Of a DNA stretch of 64,000 bases, positions 35,661 through 44,390 are shown piece after piece. Each line of letters opens with the position of its first letter. Positions within the stretch are counted from its first letter, which is position 1. The stretch is from the NCBI RefSeq assembly GCF_022229015.1, contig NZ_JAKKFF010000446.1, positions 1-64,000 on the forward strand, written 5' to 3'. The notes under the pieces are model-generated. The model worked only from the letters and a program-made list of their open reading frames with translations, had not been told where the DNA came from and searched no databases. Made by a program: the position numbers and the translations under genes. The stretch is from Micromonospora foliorum (lineage in GTDB: Bacteria > Actinomycetota > Actinomycetes > Mycobacteriales > Micromonosporaceae).

Positions 35661-36750
35661 CCTGCCGTACGGACAGCGGATTCTCGCGTGGGCCGGTTGC
35701 GGGGTTCCCGCCGAGCGGTTCGTCGCCGTTGGCGGCGTGCGGCTTTCGGAGAAGCCGGATCTTGACTGGATTCAAGACCGCCTCGACACCGTCGTGTCCC
35801 GGCATCCCGTGCTCGGCGCCGGCCCGGTGCTGCTGGCGGACGTAGACGATGTCTGGGCGGCGGCGTCGGCGGCAAGCTATCCGCCGGAGTCGCCGTGCCT
35901 ACTCTGGGCGTACGTCAACGGCTGCGAGCTACTACTCGTGGCGCACCACACCGTGTCCGACCCCTGGTCGATACGTGTCCTGATCCGTGACGTGCTCCAG
36001 GGAAACGGGACTCCGGCCCCGTCTTATCGGCACGAGGTGTCGGTGAGGCACCTCCGAAGGATGCCCCGGGCTGTCCCGTTCTGGGAGCACGCGCTCGCCG
36101 ATGTCCCAACGCTGACCACGGACGGTGGCTCCGGCGAGCCCGAGACCACACGAGAGCTACGGATCAGGACCGATATCACACTGGCCCAGGCGGACGCGGT
36201 CGGCCGTGCGGCGCGAAGCACCGCGTTCGTGGCGCTGTTCGCTGCATTCGCCCATGCTCTTCAGCCGCTGAGCCCAGGCCGAGATTTGGTCATCCCGGTG
36301 CTGACTTACGGGCGCGACAGGTCCGAGTGGGACACCGTGGGCCTCTACATGAACGTGTTGCCGGTGCGGCTGACGACTACGGACCTGCCCGCTGTGCAGC
36401 AAGCCTTCATTGAGGCCTACGCCCAGGAGATTCCCTTCCCGGTGCTCGTGGAGACGATGCCTGCTGCCGGCGCCGCCTTCGCCCGCGGTGGCCCGGCCCT
36501 GGCTCAGTTCGAGGTGATACAGGTTCCGGCTGACGAGGGCATCGAGCCGTTGACCATTCCCGCCGGTCTGGGTCTCGGCGGACCAATACTGCCCGTCAAC
36601 GGGCTCGCCTTCTGGCTGGAGCTCGGAAGCGGTGGCGTCTACACGGTGTGCCTGCGCTACCGGGATGATCTTTATCGCGAGTCTGGGATGCGGGCCCTCG
36701 TCCAACGGTTCGTCGACACGTGGGGAGACCTTTATGCAGCAGCGAGCTGA
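35653..36750 (+). CDS. degenerate free-standing condensation-like domain
   Basis: The 365-residue product starts at TTG 35653 behind GAGGAGG. It is shorter than usual C domains (430-450). The motif is HHTVSDP (98-104): both His and the Asp are present but Gly is Pro. The N-terminal PYGQRILAW and the late GLYMNVLPVRL follow C-domain order. It may be a second condensation, ester-forming or cyclising enzyme, or a non-catalytic partner. It overlaps the MFS gene (8 bp) and the PCP gene (17 bp), so it is a fixed part of the operon. Confidence 0.78.
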   Translation: MADLPYGQRILAWAGCGVPAERFVAVGGVRLSEKPDLDWIQDRLDTVVSRHPVLGAGPVLLADVDDVWAAASAASYPPESPCLLWAYVNGCELLLVAHHTVSDPWSIRVLIRDVLQGNGTPAPSYRHEVSVRHLRRMPRAVPFWEHALADVPTLTTDGGSGEPETTRELRIRTDITLAQADAVGRAARSTAFVALFAAFAHALQPLSPGRDLVIPVLTYGRDRSEWDTVGLYMNVLPVRLTTTDLPAVQQAFIEAYAQEIPFPVLVETMPAAGAAFARGGPALAQFEVIQVPADEGIEPLTIPAGLGLGGPILPVNGLAFWLELGSGGVYTVCLRYRDDLYRESGMRALVQRFVDTWGDLYAAAS

Positions 36751-36964
36751 ACTAGAGGGCCGGCTGATCGAGCTGTGGAGCGAGAAACTCGGTGTTCCCA
36801 CGGTCACCGCCGAGGACAACTTCTTCGCCCTCGGCGGCGACTCGCTTCTGGCCGCGGACCTCCTGATGGACATCTACGAGGAGTTCGGCCTGGAGATCGA
36901 CGCGGCGGTCCTGTTCCTCAGGCCCACTATCGCCGATCTTCTGCAGGAGGTCTCGGCGGTATGA
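36734..36964 (+). CDS. free-standing peptidyl carrier protein
   Basis: The 76-residue product is a single PCP/ACP. FFALGGDSLLAADLLMDIYEEFGLEI contains the phosphopantetheine attachment motif GGDS (Ser37), preceded by WSEKLGVPTVTAEDNF and followed by FLRPTIADLLQEV. The start is at ATG 36734, inside the end of the preceding gene; the stop overlaps the P450 start (ATGA). It carries the amino acid activated by the A domain at 38169 and presents it to the P450 and C domain(s). Confidence 0.93.
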   Translation: MQQRAELEGRLIELWSEKLGVPTVTAEDNFFALGGDSLLAADLLMDIYEEFGLEIDAAVLFLRPTIADLLQEVSAV

Positions 36965-38172
36965 ACCTGGTCCCGTCAACCGATGTGGCGGCCATCGACC
37001 TCGCACGGATCGACCTCAGCGATCCGGCGCTGTTCGCCGACGGCGACCCGCACGCGGTATGGCAGGCGATGCGCCAGCGAGATCCGGTGCGGTGGCAGGC
37101 TGTCGACAGTACGGGCTTCTGGGCCGTCTCCACGTTCGACGGGGCCGAGAGGGTGCTGACGGACCATGCGACCTTCTCGTCCACCGGTGGCGTCGTGCTC
37201 AACATGCTCGGCCGACCGGAGCCGGCCCAGGGGCAGCAGTTCTCTGCGACCGATCCGCCGGAACTCGCCCGAATTCGCGGGCCCCTACAACGTGAACTGG
37301 CGATGCGTGCTGTCCAGCAACACGCTGCCGTCGTCCGGGAACACGTCCGAGGTCTGCTTGGGTCGCTGTCGGGAAGCTTCGACTTCGCGACCGCCGTCTC
37401 GCCGCTCCCGATGGCGTTCCTTGGGCCGCTCATGGGCATCCCGGCCCAGGACTGGCCACTGATCGCTCGCCTGGTGGCGATGTCGGTCGCCGAACACGAC
37501 CCGGACACAGCGGTCGAAGAGGGCCCTCAGGCGACCCTCGACCGGGGTCACCGCGAGCTGTTCGCCTACCTGCTGAACCTGTCGCTGGAACACCGTAAGC
37601 GTCCGCGTGGCGACCTGGTGAACGCGCTCTTGGCGCTTCCGATCAGCGCGGGCGGAGTAGTGGCCAACTGTTACAGCCTGATTCTGGGAGCCGCGGCCGC
37701 CATCGCTCACGTTCCCACGGGGACGCTCGCCGAACTGCTGCGCACCGGGCAGTACCCGACGTGGGCCGCGCGGCGCGCTCACATCCCCGGCGCAGTGGAG
37801 GAAGCGATCCGCTGGACCTCCCCTGCCGGGCATTTCCTGCGTACGGCGACCCGGGACACGTTCATCGACGGAACGGCAATCGCCGCCGGAGATGCGGTGG
37901 TGCTGTGGATCGGCTCCTCCAACCGCGACGAGCGCTACTTCCCTGATCCCCACCGGCTGAATCCCTTCCGCCGAGGGCAGCGCCATCTGGCCTTTGGCGC
38001 CGGGGCGCACTACTGCATAGGGGCGGCGCTCGCGCGGCTCGCGCTGAGGATCGTCTTCGAGGAGATGTTTCAACGGTTCTCCTCCTTCGAGCTTGCCGGC
38101 GACATCGTGCACGTCCGCTCGACGTGGCTTGCCGGCATCAAGAGCCTTCCAGTGGTCGGCCGACCGCGATGA
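36961..38172 (+). CDS. cytochrome P450 acting on carrier-bound amino acid (proposed)
   Basis: The 403-residue product has heme-ligand Cys352 in FGAGAHYCIGAALAR and the K-helix motif E281-x-x-R284 (EAIR). The I-helix reads LILGAAAAIAH around 240-250: the acid and Thr of the usual A-G-x-D/E-T are both replaced by small residues. This points to substrate-assisted or unusual oxygen activation. Overlap by ATGA with both the PCP upstream and the A domain downstream implies it oxidises the aminoacyl-PCP, as in novobiocin or glycopeptide beta-hydroxylation. It is not closely similar to the P450 at 9497. Confidence 0.87.
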   Translation: MNLVPSTDVAAIDLARIDLSDPALFADGDPHAVWQAMRQRDPVRWQAVDSTGFWAVSTFDGAERVLTDHATFSSTGGVVLNMLGRPEPAQGQQFSATDPPELARIRGPLQRELAMRAVQQHAAVVREHVRGLLGSLSGSFDFATAVSPLPMAFLGPLMGIPAQDWPLIARLVAMSVAEHDPDTAVEEGPQATLDRGHRELFAYLLNLSLEHRKRPRGDLVNALLALPISAGGVVANCYSLILGAAAAIAHVPTGTLAELLRTGQYPTWAARRAHIPGAVEEAIRWTSPAGHFLRTATRDTFIDGTAIAAGDAVVLWIGSSNRDERYFPDPHRLNPFRRGQRHLAFGAGAHYCIGAALARLALRIVFEEMFQRFSSFELAGDIVHVRSTWLAGIKSLPVVGRPR

Positions 38173-39494
38173 CCAGCGATGTGTTGGGGATGATCCAGGC
38201 ACATATGCGGGAGACCCCGGCTACCGTCGCGCTCGTCGACCGTGACGGATCAACGACGTACGGGGAACTGGATCGCGTGTCGGGCTCCATAGCGAGCTAT
38301 CTGAAGACCCGGGACGTGGCCGTGGGGGAGCCCGTTGGTGTGCACGCCCCGCTGTCCCGATGGGCGATCGCCGGGATGCTGGGGGTGCTGCGGGCCGGCG
38401 CCCGATACGTGCCCATCGACATGGCGTTTCCCGCTGAGCGGCAGCAGCAGATGAAGCAGCGCAGCGGGGCGCGTATCCACCTCACCCGGGACCTGATCGC
38501 CACACTGCCCGAAGGGGAAACGCCCTGGCGGGACGGCCCGTTCGCCTACACCATCTTCACCAGCGGCTCGACTGGCAATCCTCAAGCGGTGACAGTCTCC
38601 CGGACAGCGCTGAGCTACTCCACCACAGCCCGGATCGAGTACTACCGTGAGCCACCACACCGCTTCCTGTTGTGCTCGTCCATATCCTTCGACAGCTCGG
38701 TGGCGGGCATCTACTGGACGCTGTGCACCGGCTCGACACTCATCATCCCCAGCGACAGGCCAGCAAACCTACCCGCCGTCCTGAAGGCCGGTCGGGAGTA
38801 CCAGCCGACCCACGCGCTCATGGTTCCCTCGCTCTACCGGCTCCTGCTGCGTTCACCGATTGAATCGCTCACGACGGTGATCGTCGCCGGGGAGACCTGC
38901 TCGGCCGAACTTGTTCGGCAGCATTTCGACATCGTGCCGCGAACCGCCTTGTACAACGAATACGGCCCAACCGAGTGCACGGTGTGGAGCACGGTGCACA
39001 GGTGTGCCCCTGGCGAAAACCCCGTGCCCATCGGCAGGCCGATTCCCGGTACGTCCGTATCCATTCAGGACGGGGAGCTCGTCATCTCGTCGCCCGGAGT
39101 GGCGAACGAGCAACGCGAGTACCGTACCGGGGACATCGTCAGCCTCGGTGACGATGGTCTGCTGCGATATCACGGCCGCGCCGATGATCAACTCAAACTG
39201 GGTGGAATGCGTATCGAGTCAGCCGAGATTGAAAGCGCTCTGCTCACCTTTCCCGGAATTACCGATGCGGCCATCGGCGTGCACGAGTCCCGCGTCGCCG
39301 CCTTCCTCACCGGCCTGTCCAGCATCGACGAGGGGAGGCTGAGAGCCCACCTGCTGCGGCGACTTCCAGCAGTCGCGGTACCCAGGGCGTTCCGACCCGT
39401 CACCCGCCTTCCGTCGCTCCCGAACGGAAAGCTGGACCGTGCGGAGCTGGCAAGCCGCGCCGCGGCGATCTTCGACGACGTGCCGTCGCATTGA
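38169..39494 (+). CDS. free-standing NRPS adenylation domain
   Basis: The 441-residue product has core motifs in order: A3 FTSGSTGNPQA (Lys of the usual TGxPK is Gln), A4 SISFDSSVAGI, A5 NEYGPTECTVW, A7 YRTGDIV, A8 GRADDQLKLGGMRIESAEIE and A10 LPNGKLDR with catalytic Lys. A manual alignment to GrsA gives the pocket code D-S-A-M-I-A-E-V-W-K, which I do not recognise with confidence. Asp235 indicates an alpha-amino acid. It loads the PCP at 36734. It ends the operon; a convergent regulator follows. Confidence 0.9.
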   Translation: MTSDVLGMIQAHMRETPATVALVDRDGSTTYGELDRVSGSIASYLKTRDVAVGEPVGVHAPLSRWAIAGMLGVLRAGARYVPIDMAFPAERQQQMKQRSGARIHLTRDLIATLPEGETPWRDGPFAYTIFTSGSTGNPQAVTVSRTALSYSTTARIEYYREPPHRFLLCSSISFDSSVAGIYWTLCTGSTLIIPSDRPANLPAVLKAGREYQPTHALMVPSLYRLLLRSPIESLTTVIVAGETCSAELVRQHFDIVPRTALYNEYGPTECTVWSTVHRCAPGENPVPIGRPIPGTSVSIQDGELVISSPGVANEQREYRTGDIVSLGDDGLLRYHGRADDQLKLGGMRIESAEIESALLTFPGITDAAIGVHESRVAAFLTGLSSIDEGRLRAHLLRRLPAVAVPRAFRPVTRLPSLPNGKLDRAELASRAAAIFDDVPSH

Positions 39495-39502
39495 CGCAGG
39501 TA

Positions 39503-42175
39503 TCACCCGACGCGCGGCGGCGTCGGTTCCTGGCTGCACTCGGGCCCGTGCGTCGAGATGTACGGGAGGAGTTCGGCGAGTTTGGCGGTGTCGCCGAGCC
39601 GGGTGAGGATGGCCCCGGCCTCCTCGAACGCCCCTCGCGCGGCCAGCGGCTCGGTCTGCGCGTACGCCTTGCCCAGATTCGTGAGCGCAGTTGCCTGCAT
39701 CGAATGCCACCCGCGGGTACGCCAGATCGCGACCGACTCCTCAAGGTGACCGATCGCCCGTGCGGGGAACCCGTCGGCCAACTCGATTTCGCCCAGTACC
39801 TCCAGCGCCTCGGCCAGGTGGTGGCTCATGTGGTACTCCCGGCTGAGCGCCACCGACGCCTCAGCCGTGGTGCGCGCGGCCGGATCACCGCGCTGGAGGT
39901 CCAGCCGAGCCAGCGCGAGCAGGGTCAGGACTTCGGTGTACGTGTCCCCGTAATGACGCGAGATGGTCAGCGACTCGCGGAGCATGTGTTGACTGTGCTC
40001 GAGGTTGCCGAGCTGGCGATGGGTGATGCCGGCGAACTGCAGAACGGTTGCGACCCAGCGCGGATTGTCCAGGGCTCGGGCCTCGTCCAGCGCGTGGACC
40101 AGGCCAGCGGCGGCCTGGTCGAACCGTCCCTGCTCGTAGTGGGCGATGGACAACGCCAACCGGGCCCGGATCCGCCCGCCCTGGTGCTCCGATTGGTTGG
40201 CCAACTGAAGGGCGCGGGTGGCGTAGGTGATTGCGGCGGAGTGGTCGCCGGCGGCGGTGAGCGCCCAGGAGCACATCACCGCGGCGTCGCAAATGCCCTG
40301 CTCGTGCCGCAGCAGGGTGAACATTCCCAACAAGCGGAACGCGTCGTCGTGCATCCGGGACATCGCGTCGCCGTCGCCGCCTTCGCTGATCCACGTGGTT
40401 ACGTCGATAAGGCCGCGTAGCATGACCGCCTCACCGAGCAGGTTGCCTGCCGCGCGGCACGCCGACATGACCTCGGTGTTTGTGTCGACCCAGTCGCTGT
40501 ACATGCCGCGCACGTCGAAGTATTTCTCCAGGCAGCCGGCCAGGTCGAACGCCACGTCGTCGCGGCCGAGTCGACATGCCTGCCGGATCAGGGACAGCAG
40601 CGCCGTCCGCTCGGCATCGAACCACAGGCCCGGTTCGACGCTCGGCGCGTACCGCTCGACCCAGCCCGTGGCCGGGCGCGGCCCGGGCCCACTGATCGCC
40701 GCGTAGCACGGCCCCGGGATGTGTCGAGCCATCCGCTCGGTGAGGGCCAGCCAGCCACCGAAGCCACGGGTGAGCGCGCTGGCAAGCGACTCGCCGGTCT
40801 CCTCGACCTCTGCGCGTTCCCGAGCGAATATGCGTACCAGGTCGTGGAAACGGTAGCGTTGCTGCCCCGCCACATCGGTGTCAGCTGCGGTGAGTAACTG
40901 CGCATCCACCAACGTCTCGGCGTGCTCGATCCCCGTGTCCAAACTCGACTCGAGCATGGCCGCGGCGAACCAGGCCGGAAAGTCTGGCAGGTCGAAGAGG
41001 CCGAGCAGCCGGAACAGCCGCCGTACCGTCGGATCGAGCCCCTGGTAGCTCAGCGCGAGCGAGGCCCGCACCGCAAGGTCGCCGGCCGTCAACTGGTCCA
41101 GACGGCGTCGCTCGTCGCCGAGCATCGTCGCCAGGTGTCCGAGGTGCCAGGTGGGTCGAGCGGCGAGGCGTGCACCGGCGACGCGCACCGCCAGTGGTAG
41201 CCCACCGCACAACGTGACGATCTGTGCCGCCCCCGTGTGCTGCGCGGTCACCCGCTCGTCCGTGGTGATCCTGGCCAGGAGTCGAATCGCCGTGTTAGGT
41301 GGGAACACGTCGAGGTCGACGCGGCGAGCACCCTCGATGCCGGTGAGTCGGGTCCGGCTGGTCAGGATGACAGCACAGCTCGCCGTGCCGGGCAGCAACG
41401 GTCGGACCTGTTCCTCGGTGGCGGCGTTGTCGAGGACCAGGAGTACGCAGCGGTCGGCGAGGCGACTTCGGTACAGCTCGGCGCGTTCGGTCTCGTCGGC
41501 CGGAATCACCTGGTTCGGTACGCCCAGCGCGCGCAGGAAGCGGGCCAGGACGTCGCCGGGCTGCAACGGCGACGCGTCGGCACCGCGCAGGTTCACGTAG
41601 AGCTGACCGTCGCTGTGGGCGCCGGCCAGCCGGTGTGCGACGTGCACCGCGAGGGCGGTCTTGCCGATGCCACCCATGCCGCTGATCGTCGCAATGGCGG
41701 GCGCGTGGTGGTGCCGGTCGGTATTCGTCGCGCCCGAAAGGAACCGGTGCAGCGATGCCACGTGATCCTCGCGACCGGTGAAATCGGCGATGTCGGCGGG
41801 CAGCATGGCAGGCACGGATCCATCGTTCGGTGCGGGCTGCGACGCGTCGTACATGACAGGTGCCGCAGCGGCCGGCCGGGTGGATGCGGCGGCGAGCGTG
41901 TTGCGCGCCGTAACCCACATGGCGACGACCGTCTCGTCGAGCCCGCAAGCCCGGATGAACGTCGCGACGGCCTCGCTCCTGGGCAGGCTCGAGCGCGCAA
42001 GCATCGAGGCCGTCGTACTCGCTGGCAGCATCTCGCCCGCGGCCTCCGCCCGGCGGGCCAGCTGCCGATATGACAGATCCGACCACGCCCGCAACTGGCG
42101 GAGGGCGGCAACGTACTCGCCCGGGCCGGTGAGCCCATTCGGGGGGCTCGGCAACCCGTCAACAAGCTCAGTCAT
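39503..42175 (-). CDS. STAND regulator (HTH, NB-ARC, TPR)
   Basis: The 890-residue product has an N-terminal XRE-like helix-turn-helix (residues about 20-75, RAWSDLSYRQLARRAEAAGEMLPASTTASMLARSSLP). The NB-ARC ATPase has P-loop ATISGMGGIGKTALAVH (about 162-175), CVLLVLDNAATEEQV and LPLAVRVAGARL. About 300 residues of TPRs follow (SAAITYATRALQLANQSEHQGG and so on). It is convergent with the A-domain gene, the stops being only about 8 bp apart. It may regulate the NRPS operon or its own region (inference). Unlike the SARPs it has no BTAD domain. Confidence 0.88.
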   Translation of the reverse strand: MTELVDGLPSPPNGLTGPGEYVAALRQLRAWSDLSYRQLARRAEAAGEMLPASTTASMLARSSLPRSEAVATFIRACGLDETVVAMWVTARNTLAAASTRPAAAAPVMYDASQPAPNDGSVPAMLPADIADFTGREDHVASLHRFLSGATNTDRHHHAPAIATISGMGGIGKTALAVHVAHRLAGAHSDGQLYVNLRGADASPLQPGDVLARFLRALGVPNQVIPADETERAELYRSRLADRCVLLVLDNAATEEQVRPLLPGTASCAVILTSRTRLTGIEGARRVDLDVFPPNTAIRLLARITTDERVTAQHTGAAQIVTLCGGLPLAVRVAGARLAARPTWHLGHLATMLGDERRRLDQLTAGDLAVRASLALSYQGLDPTVRRLFRLLGLFDLPDFPAWFAAAMLESSLDTGIEHAETLVDAQLLTAADTDVAGQQRYRFHDLVRIFARERAEVEETGESLASALTRGFGGWLALTERMARHIPGPCYAAISGPGPRPATGWVERYAPSVEPGLWFDAERTALLSLIRQACRLGRDDVAFDLAGCLEKYFDVRGMYSDWVDTNTEVMSACRAAGNLLGEAVMLRGLIDVTTWISEGGDGDAMSRMHDDAFRLLGMFTLLRHEQGICDAAVMCSWALTAAGDHSAAITYATRALQLANQSEHQGGRIRARLALSIAHYEQGRFDQAAAGLVHALDEARALDNPRWVATVLQFAGITHRQLGNLEHSQHMLRESLTISRHYGDTYTEVLTLLALARLDLQRGDPAARTTAEASVALSREYHMSHHLAEALEVLGEIELADGFPARAIGHLEESVAIWRTRGWHSMQATALTNLGKAYAQTEPLAARGAFEEAGAILTRLGDTAKLAELLPYISTHGPECSQEPTPPRVG

Positions 42176-42551
42176 ACGTTCCCCCGTACCGACGTTGGCC
42201 TGTAGATGATCACCATAGTCGTCGATCGGTTGTGCGGCCAGCGCCGCCCGGGCTGTCTTGGACCGACCCGAACGCTCGATCCATTGTGGTGCATATACGC
42301 AGCTGATGCGGTTGCCGCACGTCCAACATGGTCGATCGATTGGAGCCGCGTTGAAGAAGCGAATACCGGCGCTGATTGCCGAGTTCTTCTCTTGCTACAT
42401 CAAGGCGGCCCGCAAGCGGGCCGCGCCGGCCCGGCCCCGGCCTGCTGGCGGCTTCGGCCTGCATCAGCCGGATCGGTCGGGCACACCTGGGGACGACACG
42501 GGCTCCACCCCGAATCCCGGCCCGCAGAGATCCGCCGCAGCAGCGCGGTTG
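42176..42551. other. intergenic region with hairpin
   Basis: 376 bp. No gene was recognised. It contains the 8-bp GC stem at 42405-42424, which could terminate the gene ending at 42552 (minus strand). Confidence 0.45.
42405..42424. terminator. short GC hairpin
   Basis: GCGGCCCG (42405-42412) pairs with CGGGCCGC (42417-42424) around CAAG. Only a weak T-run follows on the minus strand. A similar 'AAGGCGGCCC' core occurs near 12460, so it may be a genomic repeat. Confidence 0.4.
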
Positions 42552-43256
42552 TCAGGCGTTGCCACCGGGCCCCAGCAGCAAACTGACCTGAGCCAGCATG
42601 TCCGACGACATAGCCCCAGGGCGGCGGGACGCGTACCTGGTCTCGCTGATCCGCCCGGCCGGGGTCAGAGTCCAGTGCTGCGGACCCCAGCAGCCCTGCT
42701 CCTCAAGGAGTATCCGAGCCAGCGCCCCGGTCTCTCCAGCGGCGCCGCAGGCGGTCAACATCGCAGCGAGGACGTCGCCCGCGTCTGAGGGGAGGTCCGC
42801 GTCACTCATGATCGGCAACAACAGAAGGAAGGTGTGAGGGTCAAGGCGCGGGGCCGATCCGGCTTCGGCCGCCTTGAGCGCGACGGCGAGCAACTCTGGC
42901 CAGCACAGCCCAGGCCCCCGGAAGCAACCTTCGACCCTCGCCAGGGGAACCGCCGCGTTCCAGTCAGGATGGTGCAGCAGATAGTCGTACCCTCCTTCCC
43001 CGGGAAGGTTGCGGTACAAGACATGAAGGACGTGCCCTGCCGAGAGCGGGACTGACAGCGTTGGCCACTGGCGCTCAGCGCTGACCCGTTCGAAAAACTG
43101 CAACAGGTCGGCCTTGCTGACCCCGAATCCCGCACACAGCGGCTCTTCGACGCCGTTGGTGCATTGCAGCAGGTGGCTCGCCCAGAACAGTGGCTCGTCC
43201 ATCAGGTACGCCCCATCGACCAATGGGTCGTCTTCATAGCCTGGAATCATGGGCAT
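42552..43256 (-). CDS. conserved-looking cytoplasmic protein of unknown function
   Basis: The 234-residue product is read from the ATG at 43256 (MPMIPGYEDDPLVDGAYLMDEPLFWASHLLQC). It has no signal peptide or membrane segment. It is rich in Leu and acidic residues with several Trp, Cys and His. The segment GEGGYDYLLHHPDWNAAVPLARVEG resembles immunity/SUKH-associated cytoplasmic proteins only vaguely. No family was assigned. It has no obvious partner and is followed by a GC hairpin. Confidence 0.6.
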   Translation of the reverse strand: MPMIPGYEDDPLVDGAYLMDEPLFWASHLLQCTNGVEEPLCAGFGVSKADLLQFFERVSAERQWPTLSVPLSAGHVLHVLYRNLPGEGGYDYLLHHPDWNAAVPLARVEGCFRGPGLCWPELLAVALKAAEAGSAPRLDPHTFLLLLPIMSDADLPSDAGDVLAAMLTACGAAGETGALARILLEEQGCWGPQHWTLTPAGRISETRYASRRPGAMSSDMLAQVSLLLGPGGNA

Positions 43257-43401
43257 CGGCGGATTCTGGCACAGACCTCTGACCCCAGCTCGACCCCCGC
43301 ATGACGCCAACGGCTACCAGGATGAACGCTGGCTACGTCGAGATGGCCGGACTTCTGCCTATCAGGCGATCGTGAAATGCCGTGGTGAGCGCATGAAACG
43401 C

Positions 43402-43439
43402 CGAACGGCGGCCCGCTGAATCAGTCGGGCCGCCGTTCG
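43402..43439 (-). terminator. perfect 14-bp terminator of the cold-shock gene
   Basis: CGAACGGCGGCCCG (43402-43415) pairs with 43426-43439 around a 10-nt loop, 11 nt after the stop codon on the minus strand. GCGTTTC follows. Confidence 0.8.
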
Positions 43440-43450
43440 CAGTGTGTGGA

Positions 43451-43654
43451 TCAAACCGGGCGGATGTTCTCCGCCTGCGGGCCCTTCTGGCCTTGGGTGA
43501 TGTCGAACTCCACCTTCTGGTTCTCGTCGAGGCTGCGGAAGCCGCTCGCCGAGATCGCGGAGAAGTGGGCGAAGACGTCAGCGCCGCCGTCGTCCGGGCT
43601 GATGAAGCCGAAACCCTTGTCGGCGTTGAACCACTTCACGGTGCCTGTAGTCAT
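43451..43654 (-). CDS. csp: cold-shock domain protein
   Basis: The 67-residue product starts at the ATG at 43654 behind GAAGGAGCAGAC. It contains [28 protein letters not shown] with RNP1 (KGFGFI) and RNP2 (VFAHF), then [30 protein letters not shown]. This is the standard single-domain CspA-type RNA chaperone. It has a leader of at least 95 nt containing a terminator-like hairpin (43749-43783). Confidence 0.95.
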   Translation of the reverse strand: MTTGTVKWFNADKGFGFISPDDGGADVFAHFSAISASGFRSLDENQKVEFDITQGQKGPQAENIRPV

Positions 43655-43748
43655 GTCTGCTCCTTCGCAGGCTGTTAGAGACCGCACTGTGCGGACCCTT
43701 ACGCCGCCGCGTTGATCACCCGCGTCGAAACGACACGAAAAACGAAAA

Positions 43749-43783
43749 GCGCCTGGGGGGTTTCAGATGCCCCCATCAGGCGC
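43749..43783 (-). terminator. terminator-like hairpin in the cold-shock gene leader
   Basis: A 7-bp outer stem (43749-43755 with 43777-43783) and a 5-bp inner G5/C5 stem (43756-43760 with 4370-74 of the 43700s, i.e. 43770-43774) are separated by a 2-nt bulge. On the minus strand they are followed by CTTTTCGTTTTT. This is an intrinsic terminator shape about 95 nt before the csp start. It either ends an upstream minus-strand transcript or attenuates csp depending on temperature or translation. Confidence 0.65.
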
Positions 43784-43955
43784 TGGATAACGTCTACGGA
43801 AATCAAAACTGCAACGCGGCTACCGTAGCACATGATCCATCGTCGAGCCGATCAAGGTGAGTGGGCCCGGTCACTGGTCTGCTTCATCGGTGCCGCCCTG
43901 GCCACCCGGGAAGGAACGTCGACCAGGCCGCCGCTGCCGCGACCACACCGGTCGG

Positions 43956-44390
43956 TCAGCCGCCCGGGCAGCGGGTGTCACCGCCGCTGTGTTCCACGCA
44001 GTGCCCCGGCGGGCCGGGCGTCGTCGCTGCCGGCGCCGGATCGAGGTCCCGGCCGGCGAGGACGGCGAACGGTACGGCGGGCACGGCGATCACGACGGTG
44101 AGCACCAGGAAGACGACTGCGGTGCGTGCCCGCCGCAGTTGGTACGCGACGAGCGCGATGATTGCCGGCCCGGCGGTCGCGACCAACGCGGCGACCAGCA
44201 GGGCGACGCTCGCCCGACGTTTGAGGTCCTCGAACTCGCCGGGCTGGTCGCCGTAGCTGACGCTCCACTGCTCCAAGCCGATGCCCACCCACCACACGGC
44301 CGCCGCGATCAGCCCGCAGACCCAGACCAGGACCAGGAATCCCACGATCGGACCACCCCGTCGACCCGCGCCGACCGCATCAGACGTCAT
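43956..44390 (-). CDS. small membrane protein of unknown function
   Basis: The product has 144 residues from the ATG at 44390 (MTSDAVGAGRRGGPIVG); an upstream ATG at 44426 is possible. It has three hydrophobic segments (VGFLVLVWVCGLIAAAVWWVGIGL, ASVALLVAALVATAGPAIIALVAY, TAVVFLVLTVVIAVPAVPFAVLAG). A short loop with WSVSYGDQPGEFEDLKRR lies between the first two, and the Cys-containing tail is rich in Pro and Gly. No family was assigned and there is no operon partner. Confidence 0.65.
   Translation of the reverse strand: MTSDAVGAGRRGGPIVGFLVLVWVCGLIAAAVWWVGIGLEQWSVSYGDQPGEFEDLKRRASVALLVAALVATAGPAIIALVAYQLRRARTAVVFLVLTVVIAVPAVPFAVLAGRDLDPAPAATTPGPPGHCVEHSGGDTRCPGG

Noticed and set aside
43402-43439. 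Perfect inverted repeat as a possible CRISPR or attachment site
   Set aside because: Single copy, placed right after the cold-shock gene stop codon; a terminator explains it.
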